Positions 38,536 through 46,600 of a stretch of DNA of 64,000 nucleotides are shown here, piece after piece. The DNA is from Streptomyces radicis (lineage in GTDB: Bacteria > Actinomycetota > Actinomycetes > Streptomycetales > Streptomycetaceae), in contig NZ_RBDY01000007.1 in the NCBI RefSeq assembly GCF_003626575.1, positions 124,001 to 188,000 on the forward strand, read 5' to 3'. Within the stretch, counting starts at the first letter, position 1, and each line of letters starts with the position of its first letter. The position numbers were made by a program, and so were the translations under genes. Below the pieces are notes generated by a model. That model had not been told where the DNA came from and searched no databases. It saw nothing but the letters and a program-made list of their open reading frames with translations.

Positions 38536-39387
38536 TCACGCCTGAACTCCTAGCCCACCGAGCACGTCCCGCACGGTGTTGCTGGGGATGGCGAACCCCA
38601 GGCCCGCGCTCCCCGAGTCCGCCGACGGGCTGTACATGGCGGAGTTGATGCCGATGATCTCCCCCGCCATGTTGACCAGGGCGCCCCCCGAGTTGCCCTG
38701 GTTGAGGGAGGCGTCGGTCTGGATCGCGTCGTACGTGGTCGTGGAGCCACGGCCGCCGAACGGGCCCCCCGAGTCCGCCGAGCCGACGGTGACCTCGCGG
38801 TCGAGCGCCGAGACGATGCCGCTGGTGACGGTGCCGGTCAGGCCCTCGGGGGAGCCGATGGCCACCACCTCGTCGCCGACCGCTACGTCGTCGGAGTCGC
38901 CGAGCGTGGCGGCGGGCAGGTCCTCGCGGCCCTGCGCCTGGATCACGGCCAGGTCGGACTCCGGGTCGGTCCCCGTGACCTCGGCCCGCGCGGTGCTGCC
39001 GTCGTGGAACGTCACCTCGACGGTGCTCGCGCCCGCGACGACGTGGTTGTTGGTGAGGATCCGGCCGTCCGACGACAGGATCACGCCCGAGCCGGTCGCG
39101 TTGCCCGTGGTGATCTCCACCACGCTCGGCGAGACGGCCGCGGCGACCGAGGCGACGGTGCCGTCCGTCTCGGCGGAGACGGTGGTGGCGCCCGTGGAGC
39201 CCGAGCCGCTCGCGCCTGACCCGGAGCCGCGGTCGAGCAGCGCGGCCGTGCCGCCGCCCGCGGCCCCCGCGACGATGGCGACCGCGGCGATCAGCGCCAG
39301 CGGGCCACGGGCCCTGCGCCGGTGCTTCGGGGGCGGGGCGGGAACGTACCACTGGGGCTGAGGTGCCTGTGCCTGGTAATCGCTCAT
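38536..39387 (-). CDS. Membrane-anchored trypsin-like serine protease (HtrA-like, no PDZ)
   Basis: A protein of 283 residues. A short cytoplasmic Pro/Gln segment and a membrane helix (GPLALIAAVAIVAGAAGGGTAALL) precede a Gly/Ser linker and the protease domain with catalytic His (LTNNHVVAGA), Asp (DPESDLAVIQAQ) and Ser (NQGNSGGALVNMAG). It ends soon after the catalytic domain, so the usual PDZ domain is missing. It faces outside and probably handles misfolded or signalling envelope proteins. ATG 39387 is chosen because the frame upstream is unconserved. The gene lies just upstream of the two-component pair, same strand. Confidence 0.92.
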   Translation of the reverse strand: MSDYQAQAPQPQWYVPAPPPKHRRRARGPLALIAAVAIVAGAAGGGTAALLDRGSGSGASGSGSTGATTVSAETDGTVASVAAAVSPSVVEITTGNATGSGVILSSDGRILTNNHVVAGASTVEVTFHDGSTARAEVTGTDPESDLAVIQAQGREDLPAATLGDSDDVAVGDEVVAIGSPEGLTGTVTSGIVSALDREVTVGSADSGGPFGGRGSTTTYDAIQTDASLNQGNSGGALVNMAGEIIGINSAMYSPSADSGSAGLGFAIPSNTVRDVLGGLGVQA

Positions 39388-39516
39388 GCCCCCGACGGTG
39401 CGCCCGAAAGATGAGAATTCCCTTGGGCCGGGCTCAGAATCCCCTACGAACGTCGCTCCCCGCGGGGCATCAACGACGGCCACGGCCCGCTCCCGTCCCC
39501 GCGTCGTGGCCGAAGC

Positions 39517-39541
39517 GCGCCCCGGACTTCGTCCGGGGCGC
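39517..39541 (-). terminator. Hairpin downstream of the LacI-family gene
   Basis: A perfect 11-bp stem (GCGCCCCGGAC with GTCCGGGGCGC) with loop TTC, about 80 nt after the LacI stop and before the protease promoter. It probably ends the LacI transcript. Confidence 0.7.
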
Positions 39542-39621
39542 TGGGACCGGGCAGAACCCGCCGCGCGGCCGCCCGGGCGGAGCCCGACGTGCTCAGCGGG
39601 CTGGGGACGCCCGGCAAGGGC

Positions 39622-40644
39622 CTACGCCGGACAACCGCACGAGCGCCTGATGCGCAGCGTCGACGGGAACTGCCGCAGGCGGTCGGAAGGGGCGCCGCCG
39701 TTCTCCGAGTCGCCTATGGCCAGGTCGACCGCCGCGCGGGCCATCGCCTCGCGGTCCGAGCCCACGGTGGTGAGCGGCGGGTCGGTCAGACCCGCTTCCT
39801 TCACGTCGTCGAAGCCCGCCACGGCCAACTCGCCCGGCACGTCGATCCGCAGCTCGCGCGCGGCCCGCAGCACGCCGATCGCCTGGTCGTCCGTGGCGCA
39901 CATGATCGCGGGCGGGCGGTCGGGCCCGGCCAGCAGCTCAAGCGCGACCTTGTAGGCGTCGTACCGGTTGTAAGGGGCCTTGAACAGCCGCCCCTCGGTG
40001 GAGAGTCCGGCCTCGGCCATCGCCCTGCGCCAGCCGGTGACATGGTCGGTGACCGGGTCGCCCGACTCGGGCGTGGAGTCCACCCCGCCGAGGCACGCGA
40101 CATACGCGTGACCGTGGCCGAGCAGGTGCGCGGTGATGCGTTGCGCGCCCCCGATGTCGTCGAGCACGACCGCCACGTCGTCGATCGCGTCGGGCCGCCG
40201 GTGCAGCAGCACCACGCGGGCGTCCCACGCGTCGATCTCGGTCGCCGCGTGCTCGCTCGGGCCCTGGCTGATCAGGATCAGCCCCGAGACCCGCATCCCG
40301 AGGAACGCCCGCAGGTAGTGGACCTCGCGCTCGTCGGCGTAGTCGGAGTTCCCGACCAGGACCATCTTGCCGCGCTCGGCCGCCGCCTGCTCGACGGCGT
40401 GCGCCATCTCCGCGAAGAACGGCTGGCGCGCGTCCGGCACGATCAGACCTATGAGGTCCGTGCGTTGCGACGCCATCGCCTGCGCGACGCGGTCGGGCCG
40501 GTACCCCAGCTCCTTGATGGCGTTGAGCACACGCTCGCGCGTGCCCGCGGCCACCGGTCGGGGGCCGTTGTTGATGACATAGCTGACGACGGCGGTCGAC
40601 GTACCCGCCAGTCGCGCCACATCGTCCCGCGTCACCTTGGCCAC
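39622..40644 (-). CDS. LacI-family transcriptional regulator
   Basis: A protein of 340 residues. The HTH and hinge are [20 protein letters not shown] and [20 protein letters not shown]; the periplasmic-binding-like domain begins [20 protein letters not shown] and includes [20 protein letters not shown] and [13 protein letters not shown]. LacI proteins usually repress sugar-use genes and are released by a sugar. No transport or catabolic operon adjoins, so the target is elsewhere or global. It ends with an unusual [10 protein letters not shown], two cysteines near the C-terminus. Confidence 0.93.
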   Translation of the reverse strand: MAKVTRDDVARLAGTSTAVVSYVINNGPRPVAAGTRERVLNAIKELGYRPDRVAQAMASQRTDLIGLIVPDARQPFFAEMAHAVEQAAAERGKMVLVGNSDYADEREVHYLRAFLGMRVSGLILISQGPSEHAATEIDAWDARVVLLHRRPDAIDDVAVVLDDIGGAQRITAHLLGHGHAYVACLGGVDSTPESGDPVTDHVTGWRRAMAEAGLSTEGRLFKAPYNRYDAYKVALELLAGPDRPPAIMCATDDQAIGVLRAARELRIDVPGELAVAGFDDVKEAGLTDPPLTTVGSDREAMARAAVDLAIGDSENGGAPSDRLRQFPSTLRIRRSCGCPA

Positions 40645-40746
40645 GGCGCGTAGTCTACGCGCGCAACCGGCTCCCCCGATACGGGGTGAACGTCCGGGAT
40701 ACGGGAGTGAACGTCTCAGCCCCGGGCCCGGCGCCGATGCCCTGGC

Positions 40747-41502
40747 TCAGGCGCGGCGGGCCGCGGCCTCCTTGACGACCTGCTCGGCCTCGCGCGTGAT
40801 CGCGCGCGCCTGGTGGTCCTCTGCCTTCTCCTTCTCGGGCACCACGAAGCGGTAACCGACGTTCCGCACCGTGCCGATGAGCGACTCGTGCTCGGGGCCG
40901 AGCTTGGCGCGCAGCCGCCGGACGTGCACGTCCACGGTCCGGGTGCCGCCGAAGTAGTCGTAGCCCCACACCTCCTGGAGCAGCTGGGCGCGGGTGAAGA
41001 CCCGACCCGGGTGCTGCGCCAGGTACTTGAGCAGCTCGAACTCCTTGAACGTCAGGTCGAGCACGCGGCCCTTGAGCTTGGCGCTGTACGTCGCCTCGTC
41101 CACGGAGAGATCGCCGTTGCGGATCTCCATCGGGCTGTCGTCGGCGGACAGTTGCTGGCGCCCGGTGGCCAACCGCAGCCTGGCCTCCACCTCGGCGGGC
41201 CCCGCGGTGTCGAGCACCACGTCGTCCACGCCCCAGTCGGCGGTGACGGCGGCGAGGCCGCCCTCGGTCACGATCAGCACGAGCGGACAGCCGGGACCCG
41301 TGGAGCGGAGCAGCTGGCAGAGCGAACGCACCTGCGGGAGGTCCTTGCGGCCGTCGATGAGGATGACGTCCGCGCTCGGCGCGTCCACCAGCGCGGGCCC
41401 CTCGGCGGGCGCCACCCGTACGTTGTGCAGGAGAAGCTCAAGCGCGGGGAGCACCTGGGACGACGGCTGGAGGGCGTTGGTCAGGAGAAGCAGCGAGCTC
41501 AT
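40747..41502 (-). CDS. glnR: Orphan nitrogen regulator GlnR
   Basis: A protein of 251 residues starting [20 protein letters not shown]. It has an atypical receiver ([19 protein letters not shown]) lacking the full acidic pocket, and an OmpR winged helix ([53 protein letters not shown]). GlnR controls glnA, amtB, glnII and other nitrogen genes in Streptomyces without a cognate kinase; no kinase gene is adjacent here either. ATG 41500-41502 has AAGGA 10 nt upstream. It is divergent from the ThiS-like gene. Confidence 0.95.
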   Translation of the reverse strand: MSSLLLLTNALQPSSQVLPALELLLHNVRVAPAEGPALVDAPSADVILIDGRKDLPQVRSLCQLLRSTGPGCPLVLIVTEGGLAAVTADWGVDDVVLDTAGPAEVEARLRLATGRQQLSADDSPMEIRNGDLSVDEATYSAKLKGRVLDLTFKEFELLKYLAQHPGRVFTRAQLLQEVWGYDYFGGTRTVDVHVRRLRAKLGPEHESLIGTVRNVGYRFVVPEKEKAEDHQARAITREAEQVVKEAAARRA

Positions 41503-41715
41503 CAGGGGGCGTTCCTTCCTCAGTCCTGGCGAGTGGACGATTCGAGCGGCTCTGCCCAGAAAGCGCGAAAGGACCCGGTGCGGCAACAGTGCCCGGATCC
41601 TTACATCGCCAGCAGCATAGCCGAAACAATTCACCTGGCGCAGGGGCGCGGGTCACACTTCTGTCTCCGCTGGGGCCATGATGGGGGCGGCAGGACCGGG
41701 AGGAGAGGCGGGCGG

Positions 41716-41982
41716 ATGGCGAGGGGCACGATCCGTTACTGGGCGGCGGCGAAGGCCGCGGCGGGGACGGCGGAGGAGGCGTACGAGGCCACCACGCTGG
41801 CCGCCGCGCTGAGCGAGGCGCGCGGCAGGCACGCGGACAGCCCGGAGTTCGAACGGGTGCTGGTGCGCTGCTCGTTCCTGGTCGACGGGCAGCAGGTCGG
41901 CAAGCGCGGCCATGACACGGTGACGCTCCCCGAGGGCGGCACGGTCGAGGTGCTGCCGCCGTTCGCGGGGGGTGCCGCGTGA
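41716..41982 (+). CDS. MoaD/ThiS family (ubiquitin-like) protein
   Basis: A protein of 88 residues with a beta-grasp pattern (TIRYWAAAKAAAGTAEEAYE, VRCSFLVDGQQV, HDTVTLPEGGTVEVLPPFAG). Sulfur carriers of this family end in Gly-Gly, which is adenylated and thiocarboxylated; here the protein ends PPFAGGAA, two residues beyond the Gly-Gly. It would need trimming to work as a carrier, or it has another role. Its stop overlaps the next start (GTGA). GGAGAGG precedes ATG 41716. It is divergent from glnR. Confidence 0.82.
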   Translation: MARGTIRYWAAAKAAAGTAEEAYEATTLAAALSEARGRHADSPEFERVLVRCSFLVDGQQVGKRGHDTVTLPEGGTVEVLPPFAGGAA

Positions 41983-42767
41983 GCGCCACGCCCGCGCCCG
42001 CCGCCGCGCCGCCCGGGCCACGGCACCGCGCGCGTTCGCCGATCATCCCGCCGGGGATCAAGCCCGCCGCGCTGACCGCGGCGCTGGCCGCGCTGCTCGC
42101 CGCGGGCGCCTCCGTGGGCCAGCTCGCCGCGCTGCCCGCGGTCGTGGTGCTCCAGGCGGTGACGGCCGCCGGCTGGTTCAGGCTGAACGGGATGTGGCCC
42201 GCGCGGCAGGGCATCGCGCTCGCGTTCGCGGGCGGGCTCGCGGCGGACGCCGCCGTAGTGCTCGCCGATCCCGACCGGGCGCCCGAGGCGGTGCTCGGCG
42301 TGCTCGGGGTGTGGTTCGTGCTGGTGCTCGTGCTCCAGCTGCGCCACCGCGGCTCGGCCGACGAGCGCCTCGACTCGCTGACGGCCACGGCCGCCGCCAC
42401 GCTGCTGACCGTCGCCGCCACGGGGCACCTGGCCGCGGTGGACGTCTCGGGCGCCGCGGTGGCCGTGACGGCGTGCGCGGTCGGCGTGGCCGCGCTCGGC
42501 CGCGGGGTGCCTGGGCCCGGGGTGGTCTCGCTCGCGCTCGCGCTGCTGCTGGCCGCCGGGGTGGGCCTGGTGGCGGGCGACCGCGTGCACGGCATGGGCT
42601 CGGAAGGGCTCGCCCTGGCGCTGGCTGGCGGGGTGTGCGCGCTGATCGGGCTGCGGGTGGCCAGCTACGACTTCCCTTCCCGCTTCGTGCACTTCACCGC
42701 GGGGGTCGCGCTGCCCCTGACCGCCGCGGCGCCCGCCGTGTACCCGCTGGCGCGCACGCTGTTCTGA
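41979..42767 (+). CDS. Polytopic membrane protein of unknown function
   Basis: A protein of 262 residues with about seven hydrophobic segments (ALTAALAALLAAGASVGQLA; LPAVVVLQAVTAAGWF; GIALAFAGGLAADAAVVLA; LGVLGVWFVLVLVLQL; ATAAATLLTVAATGHLA; VVSLALALLLAAGVGLVAG; LALALAGGVCALIGLRV). The frame starts with GTG overlapping the ThiS-like stop by 4 nt, so the two are coupled. I do not recognise a transport or enzymatic motif. Its location between glnR and the lipid-binding protein gene matches what I remember of the order in other Streptomyces. Confidence 0.82.
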   Translation: MSATPAPAAAPPGPRHRARSPIIPPGIKPAALTAALAALLAAGASVGQLAALPAVVVLQAVTAAGWFRLNGMWPARQGIALAFAGGLAADAAVVLADPDRAPEAVLGVLGVWFVLVLVLQLRHRGSADERLDSLTATAAATLLTVAATGHLAAVDVSGAAVAVTACAVGVAALGRGVPGPGVVSLALALLLAAGVGLVAGDRVHGMGSEGLALALAGGVCALIGLRVASYDFPSRFVHFTAGVALPLTAAAPAVYPLARTLF

Positions 42768-42922
42768 CCCGGGTCCCGACGCGGGTCGTGAGCCGACCCC
42801 GTGCGCCCCGTGTGACCCCTCTGTAACGGGCCTGCTGCAAGCGCGCCCCCGGCGGGCGGCGGCGCCGTACAGCGGGTTACGCTCGCGACGCTTTTCTTGA
42901 CCACACAGGGGGAACACACCCG

Positions 42923-43642
42923 ATGCGCGCACTGCGAATAAGCCTGATCGTCGTCGGCGTCCTGCTGCTTCTCGGCATCGCCGCCGACCGGGTCGCCGTG
43001 TGGGTGGCGCAGAACGAAGTGGCGTCGCGGGCGCGCAGCACGCTCGACCTCTCCGCCGAGCCCGACGTCACGATCCAGGGCTTCCCCTTCCTCACGCAGG
43101 TGTTCAACACCCGCCTCGACCACGTCGACCTCGGCCTCGACTCCTACGAGGCGTCCGTGGACGACCAGACGCTGACCGTCGAGGACCTCGAGGTCGAGCT
43201 GCGGAACGTCGAGGTGTCGGGCGACTTCTCGGGCGCCACCGCCGAGACGGCCGACGGCGGGGGCGTGGTCTCGTACGAGGAGCTGAGCCGGGCCTACGGG
43301 GAGCTGCTCGCGGTCGCCGGGAACGGCTTCGCCGTGGAGTTCGGGTACGCGGGCGACGGGCGGCTGCTGCTGACGCTCCAGGCGAGCGTCATGGGGCAGA
43401 ACGTCGACGTGGGCGAGGCCCCGGGCGACATCGTGCTCGAGGACGGCGTGGTCACCCTGAGCGTCGACGAGGCGGACATCCCCGACACCGGGCGCCCCGA
43501 GCTCCAGGAGGCGGTCCAGGAGCAGCTCGACCAGGAGCGCACCATCAGCGGCCTGCCCGAAGGGCTCGAGCTCGACTCGCTGACCCCGACCGAGGAAGGG
43601 CTCGCGCTGACGATCTCCGGGAGCCAGGTCTCGGTCGGCTGA
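42923..43642 (+). CDS. DUF2993 / LmeA-like lipid-binding protein
   Basis: A protein of 239 residues. A membrane anchor or signal (ALRISLIVVGVLLLLGIAAD) precedes a tubular-lipid-binding-like domain (VTIQGFPFLTQVFNTRLDHV; VDDQTLTVEDLEVELRNVEV; ISGLPEGLELDSLTPTEEGL). Relatives such as mycobacterial LmeA bind phospholipids in the envelope. AGGGGGAAC lies before ATG 42923. It is followed by about 100 bp and then the leader peptide of the sulfur locus. Confidence 0.85.
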   Translation: MRALRISLIVVGVLLLLGIAADRVAVWVAQNEVASRARSTLDLSAEPDVTIQGFPFLTQVFNTRLDHVDLGLDSYEASVDDQTLTVEDLEVELRNVEVSGDFSGATAETADGGGVVSYEELSRAYGELLAVAGNGFAVEFGYAGDGRLLLTLQASVMGQNVDVGEAPGDIVLEDGVVTLSVDEADIPDTGRPELQEAVQEQLDQERTISGLPEGLELDSLTPTEEGLALTISGSQVSVG

Positions 43643-43706
43643 CGGCCGCCCCCACGAGGGCTCATCTCGGATAACGGACAACAACATCTCACCATGCGGG
43701 CGGCCG

Positions 43707-43736
43707 GTGACACGGGCGTGCCCATTTCCGTACGAT
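43707..43736 (+). promoter_or_regulatory. Promoter of the leader peptide / cysA transcript
   Basis: GTGACA (43707-43712) and TACGAT (43731-43736) are spaced 18 bp, and TACGAT ends 7 nt before the first of two tandem ATGs. There is no ribosome site, so transcription should begin at or next to the ATG, giving a leaderless mRNA. Confidence 0.6.
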
Positions 43737-43743
43737 CGCGCTC

Positions 43744-43845
43744 ATGATGCGACAGGCTGCGGGCACCCCGACCGGGGGACTCACGAAGCGGCGGGCGGTC
43801 GACCTGTGCCGCGTTGCCGCCATGCTCTGTCCCCGCGTCGGCTGA
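43744..43845 (+). CDS. 33-aa Cys-containing leader peptide upstream of cysA
   Basis: Tandem ATGs open a 33-codon frame whose second half is LTKRRAVDLCRVAAMLCPRV with cysteines at 22 and 29. Short peptides with an R-x-VDL-x-RV-x3-LC core are found before sulfur-metabolism genes in Streptomyces and related actinobacteria. The leader ends 113 nt before cysA, and that gap holds two possible stems, GCGCGC/GCGCGC (43865-43885) and ACGCCC/GGGCGT (43901-43922). The arrangement suggests control of cysA by translation of Cys codons, as in attenuation. Confidence 0.75.
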   Translation: MMRQAAGTPTGGLTKRRAVDLCRVAAMLCPRVG

Positions 43846-43958
43846 CGACCACGCCTCATCTTCCGCGCGCCGACGCCGCGCGCGCACTCTCCGTAACGGA
43901 ACGCCCACGCGCCTCCGGGCGTCCCACCACCCTGCCCGATCGCCGAAGGAGAAAGAGC

Positions 43959-44798
43959 ATGAGCCGCAGTGACGTCCTGGTGGACGCCGACTGGGTCCAG
44001 GAGCACCTCGATGACGCCGGTGTCGTCATCGTGGAGGTCGACGAGGACACGAGCGCCTACGACAAGAACCACATCAAGAACGCCGTTCGCATCGACTGGA
44101 AGAAGGAGTTGCAGGACCCGGTCCGCCGCGACTTCGTCGACCAGGCAGGCTTCGAGAAGCTGCTCTCGGAGAAGGGCATCGGCAACGACGACACCGTCGT
44201 GCTGTACGGCGGCAACAACAACTGGTTCGCCGCCTACGCCTACTGGTACTTCAAGCTGTACGGCCACGGCGACGTCCGCCTGCTCGACGGTGGCCGCAAG
44301 AAGTGGGAGCTGGACGCCCGCGAGCTGGTCGAGGAGGTCCCCACGCGCGCCGCCACGCAGTACACGGCGCAGCCGCAGGACCTGTCGATCCGGGCGTTCC
44401 GCGACGAGGTCGTGGCCGCGATCGGCACCCAGAACCTGGTCGACGTGCGCTCCCCCGACGAGTTCAGCGGCAAGCTCCTGGCCCCGGCGCACCTGCCGCA
44501 GGAGCAGTCGCAGGTCGGCGGGCACATCCCGAGCGCCCGCAACATCCCCTGGTCCAAGTCGGCCAACGACGACGGGACGTTCCGTTCCGACGAGGAGCTG
44601 ACCGAGCTGTACCAGGGCGAGGGCGTGGACCTGTCGAAGGACACCATCGCCTACTGCCGCATCGGCGAGCGCTCCGCGCACTCGTGGTTCGTGCTGCACG
44701 AGCTGCTCGGCGTGGACAACGTCAAGAACTACGACGGCTCGTGGACGGAGTACGGCTCCCTGGTGGGCGTGCCCGTCGAGACCGGCCCGGCCAAGTAG
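43959..44798 (+). CDS. cysA: Thiosulfate sulfurtransferase (rhodanese) CysA
   Basis: A protein of 279 residues with two rhodanese domains. The first, inactive one includes DVLVDADWVQEHLDDAGVVI and KNHIKNAVRIDWKKE; the second has VDVRSPDEFSGKL and the active-site loop YCRIGERSAHSWF with Cys 233. It transfers sulfane sulfur from thiosulfate to cyanide or thiols. The C-R-x-G-E-R-S loop is the form associated with thiosulfate specificity. GAAGGAG precedes the ATG. The DUF1416 gene follows by 56 bp, a pair conserved in actinobacteria, and the Cys leader peptide lies upstream. Confidence 0.94.
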   Translation: MSRSDVLVDADWVQEHLDDAGVVIVEVDEDTSAYDKNHIKNAVRIDWKKELQDPVRRDFVDQAGFEKLLSEKGIGNDDTVVLYGGNNNWFAAYAYWYFKLYGHGDVRLLDGGRKKWELDARELVEEVPTRAATQYTAQPQDLSIRAFRDEVVAAIGTQNLVDVRSPDEFSGKLLAPAHLPQEQSQVGGHIPSARNIPWSKSANDDGTFRSDEELTELYQGEGVDLSKDTIAYCRIGERSAHSWFVLHELLGVDNVKNYDGSWTEYGSLVGVPVETGPAK

Positions 44799-44854
44799 CC
44801 GCGGCCACAACGGTCACAACGGCCGACCCAGGCCACGAAGGAGAGGAACGCGCC

Positions 44855-45142
44855 ATGTGCGGAGCGAAGCCGGGCGGTCCTGACGCCGCCTCGATCAAGC
44901 AGGGCGAGACGACGATCCAGGGCGCGGTGACCCGGGACGGCGAGCCCGCCACGGGCTATGTCCGACTGCTGGACAGCACAGGGGAGTTCACCGCCGAGGT
45001 GCCGACCTCGGCGACCGGGCAGTTCCGCTTCTACGCGGCCGAGGGCACCTGGACGGTGCGGGCCCTGGTGCCCGGCGCGACCGCCGACCGCACGGTGGTC
45101 GCGCGGCACGGCGGGCTGACCGAGGTCACGATCGCCGTCTGA
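44855..45142 (+). CDS. DUF1416 (SseC-like) protein
   Basis: A protein of 95 residues: MCGAKPGGPDAASIKQGETT, then a carboxypeptidase-regulatory-like beta sandwich (IQGAVTRDGEPATGYVRLLD; GQFRFYAAEGTWTVRALVPG). The conserved N-terminal Met-Cys-Gly could be a reactive cysteine. It always follows the thiosulfate sulfurtransferase gene in actinobacteria as far as I recall (mycobacterial SseC), which suggests a role in sulfur transfer. AAGGAGAGG lies before ATG 44855. A terminator follows. Confidence 0.9.
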   Translation: MCGAKPGGPDAASIKQGETTIQGAVTRDGEPATGYVRLLDSTGEFTAEVPTSATGQFRFYAAEGTWTVRALVPGATADRTVVARHGGLTEVTIAV

Positions 45143-45179
45143 ACGGCGCCGTGCCGAACACGCGTCGGGCACGCGTCAA

Positions 45180-45212
45180 GGGCCGTGCTCCCCGGGCAGG
45201 GGAGCACGGCCC
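45180..45212. terminator. Terminator of the cysA operon
   Basis: A perfect 14-bp stem (GGGCCGTGCTCCCC with GGGGAGCACGGCCC) with loop GGGCA, followed by CTTCG. It lies 38 nt after the DUF1416 stop and before the convergent DsrE gene. Confidence 0.88.
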
Positions 45213-45272
45213 CTTCGCTGGACCCCGTTGCGCGTGGTGATCTCGTGACAGGTGGTCGGTGGTCCGGTCGGT

Positions 45273-45635
45273 TCAGTAGACGAGCGCCTGTACGCCGTCG
45301 GGCATGATCTCGCTCACGAAGACCTGGGCCCCGGCGATGCGCACGCCGTCGATGACGTCCTCCTCCTCGATCCCCCGCCGGGCGGCACACTGTGTGCACA
45401 GCGTGAGCTGCCCCCCGGTCATGATTCCGTCGATCAGGTCGGGCAGCGGTGCCGCGTGCGGCAGCTGGAACTCGGCGGCCCTCCCCGGGAGCGCGAACCA
45501 CGCGGACTCCCCGGTGAGCCAGAGCGAGACCTCCACGCCACCGGCGACGGCGACGGCCGCCACCGTGAACGCCTGCGAGCACCTCTCGGGGGCGTCGGCC
45601 CCCGCCGTGACCTTGATGACAAGCTTGTGGGACAT
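45273..45635 (-). CDS. DsrE/DsrF-like sulfur-relay family protein
   Basis: A protein of 120 residues: LVIKVTAGADAPERCSQAFT, then VAGGVEVSLWLTGESAWFAL, LIDGIMTGGQLTLCTQCAAR and VIDGVRIAGAQVFVSEIM. The C-T-Q-C pair near residues 81-84 and Cys at 19 could carry persulfide, as in DsrE/TusD proteins. It is encoded convergent to the cysA operon, so two sulfur-related transcripts meet here. A 27-codon zinc-ribbon gene lies 30 bp upstream on the same strand. Confidence 0.87.
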   Translation of the reverse strand: MSHKLVIKVTAGADAPERCSQAFTVAAVAVAGGVEVSLWLTGESAWFALPGRAAEFQLPHAAPLPDLIDGIMTGGQLTLCTQCAARRGIEEEDVIDGVRIAGAQVFVSEIMPDGVQALVY

Positions 45636-45665
45636 GGCACAACCGTAGTCAGCGGGGCAACGCTG

Positions 45666-45749
45666 CTACCGCGTGGTACCGCAGGTGCCGCAGACCCAGT
45701 CGCCTCGCGGGCCCTGGTGCATCATCCCACCACAGTTCGGACAACTCAT
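45666..45749 (-). CDS. 27-aa zinc-ribbon microprotein
   Basis: A complete 27-codon frame: MSCPNCGGMMHQGPR followed by GDWVCGTCGTTR. The pattern CPNC-x15-CGTC is a minimal zinc ribbon, with all four ligands in place. The ATG at 45747-45749 is preceded by GGAAAGGGT at 8 nt, a good ribosome site, and the frame ends with TAG 30 bp before the DsrE start. It is therefore likely the first gene of a two-gene operon. It could stabilise or deliver metal or a partner protein; I know no function. Confidence 0.7.
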   Translation of the reverse strand: MSCPNCGGMMHQGPRGDWVCGTCGTTR

Positions 45750-45942
45750 GATCACACCCTTTCCACGCGCTTAGACGCATCCTGGCCCAAACGCGTTCAG
45801 TCGCAGTGATCACAAAACGGTCAAGGCCGCCCGGAAGCCCCGCCTCCGGACGTCCCCCTCAGTCAGATGCCCGCAATGCCGAGGACTAGACTCGGCCGGG
45901 TCCGATTTCACATCTCAAGCCGTCTCCGGGAGGAGCAACACT

Positions 45943-46044
45943 GTGCTCGAAGCGTTCTTCATCACCTTGATGGCGCTGGTCGTCCTGGGCAGCGGGGCCT
46001 TTGCCGCGCTGGTCGTGATGAAGCTCTACCAGGGGCAGCGCTGA
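45943..46044 (+). CDS. 33-aa single-helix membrane peptide
   Basis: A 33-codon frame from GTG 45943 with GGGAGGAG 7 nt upstream: MLEAFFITLMALVVLGSGAF then AALVVMKLYQGQR. It is one hydrophobic helix with a short basic tail, so an N-out/C-in membrane peptide is likely. Its stop is 1 nt before the ATG of the nitrobindin-like gene, so the two are translationally coupled. I believe this pairing recurs in Streptomyces, but the role is unknown. Confidence 0.7.
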   Translation: MLEAFFITLMALVVLGSGAFAALVVMKLYQGQR

Positions 46045-46045
46045 G

Positions 46046-46600
46046 ATGATCGAGATCCCCTCCGACCTGCACCCCGACCTCGTTCCGCTGGCCTGGCTGC
46101 TCGGCACGTGGCAGGGCGCGGGCGTGGCCGAGCTCGACACGTCGTGCAACTTCGGGCAGGAGGCGTCGTTCACCCACGACGGCCGCGACTTCCTCGCGTA
46201 CGCGTCGCGCACCTGGGTGCTCGACGCCGAGGGACAGCGGCAGCGCCCGCTCGAGTCCGAGCACGGCTTCTGGCGCCTCAGCGAGCGCCAGGTCGAGGCC
46301 GTCATGATCCGCGACGACGGCGTGGCCGAGGTCTGGTACGGCGAGCTGGCCGAGGGCAAGCCGCAGATCGACCTGGTCACGGACGCGGTGGCGCGCACCC
46401 AGCGCTCGGCCCCCTACTCCGGCGGCAAGCGGCTCTACGGCTATGTGAACGGCGACCTGCTGTGGGTCGGCGAGAAGGCGACACCGTCGACGCCGCTCAA
46501 GCCCTACATGTCGGCGCACCTGAAGAAGACGGTGGACCCCAGGGAGTGGGTCGCCGACCTCAAGGACCTACCCGACGACGGAATCGCATTCTTCCGCTGA
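46046..46600 (+). CDS. Nitrobindin / FABP-like heme-binding family protein
   Basis: A protein of 184 residues. The family motif is WLLGTWQGAGVAEL (G-x-W-x-G-x-G), followed by a ten-stranded beta barrel pattern: EASFTHDGRDFLAYASRTWV, HGFWRLSERQVEAVMIRDDG, SAPYSGGKRLYGYVNGDLLW. Relatives bind heme b in a water-exposed way and react with nitric oxide or peroxynitrite; His residues near the barrel opening could be the proximal ligand. It is coupled to the membrane peptide upstream. Downstream lies the GCA-hairpin repeat region. Confidence 0.88.
   Translation: MIEIPSDLHPDLVPLAWLLGTWQGAGVAELDTSCNFGQEASFTHDGRDFLAYASRTWVLDAEGQRQRPLESEHGFWRLSERQVEAVMIRDDGVAEVWYGELAEGKPQIDLVTDAVARTQRSAPYSGGKRLYGYVNGDLLWVGEKATPSTPLKPYMSAHLKKTVDPREWVADLKDLPDDGIAFFR

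Noticed and set aside
39004..39219. A 71-codon plus-strand frame inside the serine protease gene.
   Set aside because: Antisense shadow of a gene with a complete His-Asp-Ser triad.
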